A DNA stretch of 5,254 nt from Candidatus Peregrinibacteria bacterium (GTDB lineage: Bacteria > Patescibacteriota > Gracilibacteria > UBA1369 > LOWO2-01-FULL-3). The notes under the pieces were generated by a model. The model was not told where the DNA came from. It saw only the letters and a list, made by a program, of their open reading frames with translations, and ran no database searches. Position numbers and translations under genes: made by a program. Location: positions 1-5,254 of the forward strand of contig PXEC01000144.1 in NCBI GenBank assembly GCA_003566255.1, given 5' to 3'. This document shows, piece by piece, positions 4,947-5,254 of the stretch (its first letter is position 1; every line of letters starts with the position of its first letter).

Positions 4947-5254
4947 TTACTTATGTCTGTCCTCACTGCCTTTTTTGAATTTCAGGCTTATAACGGTGCC
5001 GTTGAATCCGTATTCCTTTCTTATTTCATTTTCCAGATATCTGGGGTATGAGAAATGCAGATTTTCGAAGCCTTTGAAGAACAATGCAAACTTTGGCGGG
5101 CAGATGTCCACCTGGCTTCCGTACATGAACTTCGGCTTTTTGAGTTTTGCGCTTGAGGGGAGATGTTTGTACGTTATTTTCTGAAGAAAACTGTTGAGTT
5201 CCGCGGTGGGGATCCTTTTTCTTCTTTCTTTCATTATTTCTTCGGCCAGATTGA
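4947..5254 (-). CDS. der: GTPase Der (EngA), C-terminal KH-like domain (runs off the right edge)
   Basis: Der is an essential tandem-GTPase that binds 50S ribosomal subunits during assembly. Only the last 101 residues are present; both GTPase domains lie outside the window. The fragment matches the C-terminal KH-like domain: KRIPTAELNSFLQ, then a KHLPSSAKLKKPKFMYGSQV segment (the family's 'GKRPKIYYATQ' region), PPKFALFF, and the hallmark HFSYPRYLENEIRKEYGFNGT near the end, closing with SLKFKKG and a short basic tail. The frame is open to the window edge, so the internal ATG at 5234 is not the start. The stop is TAA. The lipoprotein gene begins 87 bp downstream. The identification is secure because this carboxy-terminal pattern is specific to Der. 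Confidence 0.93.
   Translation of the reverse strand, partial: NLAEEIMKERRKRIPTAELNSFLQKITYKHLPSSAKLKKPKFMYGSQVDICPPKFALFFKGFENLHFSYPRYLENEIRKEYGFNGTVISLKFKKGSEDRHK

Noticed and set aside
4637..5184. Plus-strand open frames opposite the lipoprotein and der genes
   Set aside because: The minus strand carries a clear signal peptide and the Der KH-like domain; the plus-strand frames show no family pattern.
1..5254. CRISPR arrays, tRNA or rRNA genes, insertion sequences
   Set aside because: No spaced direct repeats, cloverleaf-like segments, rRNA-like sequence or transposase motifs were seen.

Overview
The window encodes six protein genes from a compact bacterial chromosome. They are, left to right: the N-terminal end of folP (minus), a complete thiI (plus), a complete uvrC (minus), a complete nucleotidyltransferase-fold gene (plus), a small lipoprotein gene that appears frameshifted (minus), and the C-terminal end of der/engA (minus). 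Moderate-to-low GC, lysine-rich proteins, almost no intergenic space, a FolP 'ESTGPGS' loop and a nucleotidyltransferase family I associate with candidate-phylum genomes all suggest a Patescibacteria/CPR-type organism, perhaps one of the less reduced lineages, since it keeps folate and thiouridine genes. This placement is inference. The standard code fits, because every conserved gene reads through cleanly with TAA or TAG stops.

Layout. folP and thiI diverge from a 65-bp spacer that holds a near-symmetric pair of extended -10 boxes. thiI and uvrC converge with no base between their stop codons. uvrC and the nucleotidyltransferase gene diverge from a 23-bp spacer built around the palindrome ATTATAAT, which gives a -10 box on both strands. 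The nucleotidyltransferase gene converges with the lipoprotein gene, leaving 9 bp. der lies upstream of the lipoprotein gene on the same strand, but the lipoprotein gene has its own candidate promoter. No start codon visible here has a Shine-Dalgarno sequence, and three of them lie so close to a -10 box that the mRNAs are probably leaderless or nearly so.

The most striking object is UvrC. All key residues of the GIY-YIG nuclease, the cysteine cluster, the UVR motif and the RNase H-like nuclease are visible. However, about 139 extra residues sit between the second and third catalytic residues of the RNase H-like domain, and most of them read as a GNAT acetyltransferase domain. The usual C-terminal helix-hairpin-helix pair is missing. 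An N-terminal extension of about 35 residues is encoded by GC-rich palindromes, one of which is a perfect terminator-like hairpin on the opposite strand. I do not know of a described nucleotide-excision nuclease with an embedded acetyltransferase, so this is the main candidate for something new.

Functionally the genes are a mixed set: folate synthesis (folP), tRNA 4-thiouridine synthesis (thiI), nucleotide excision repair (uvrC), ribosome assembly (der), and two genes of unknown role. Apart from shared promoter regions, the sequence gives no sign that they form one pathway.
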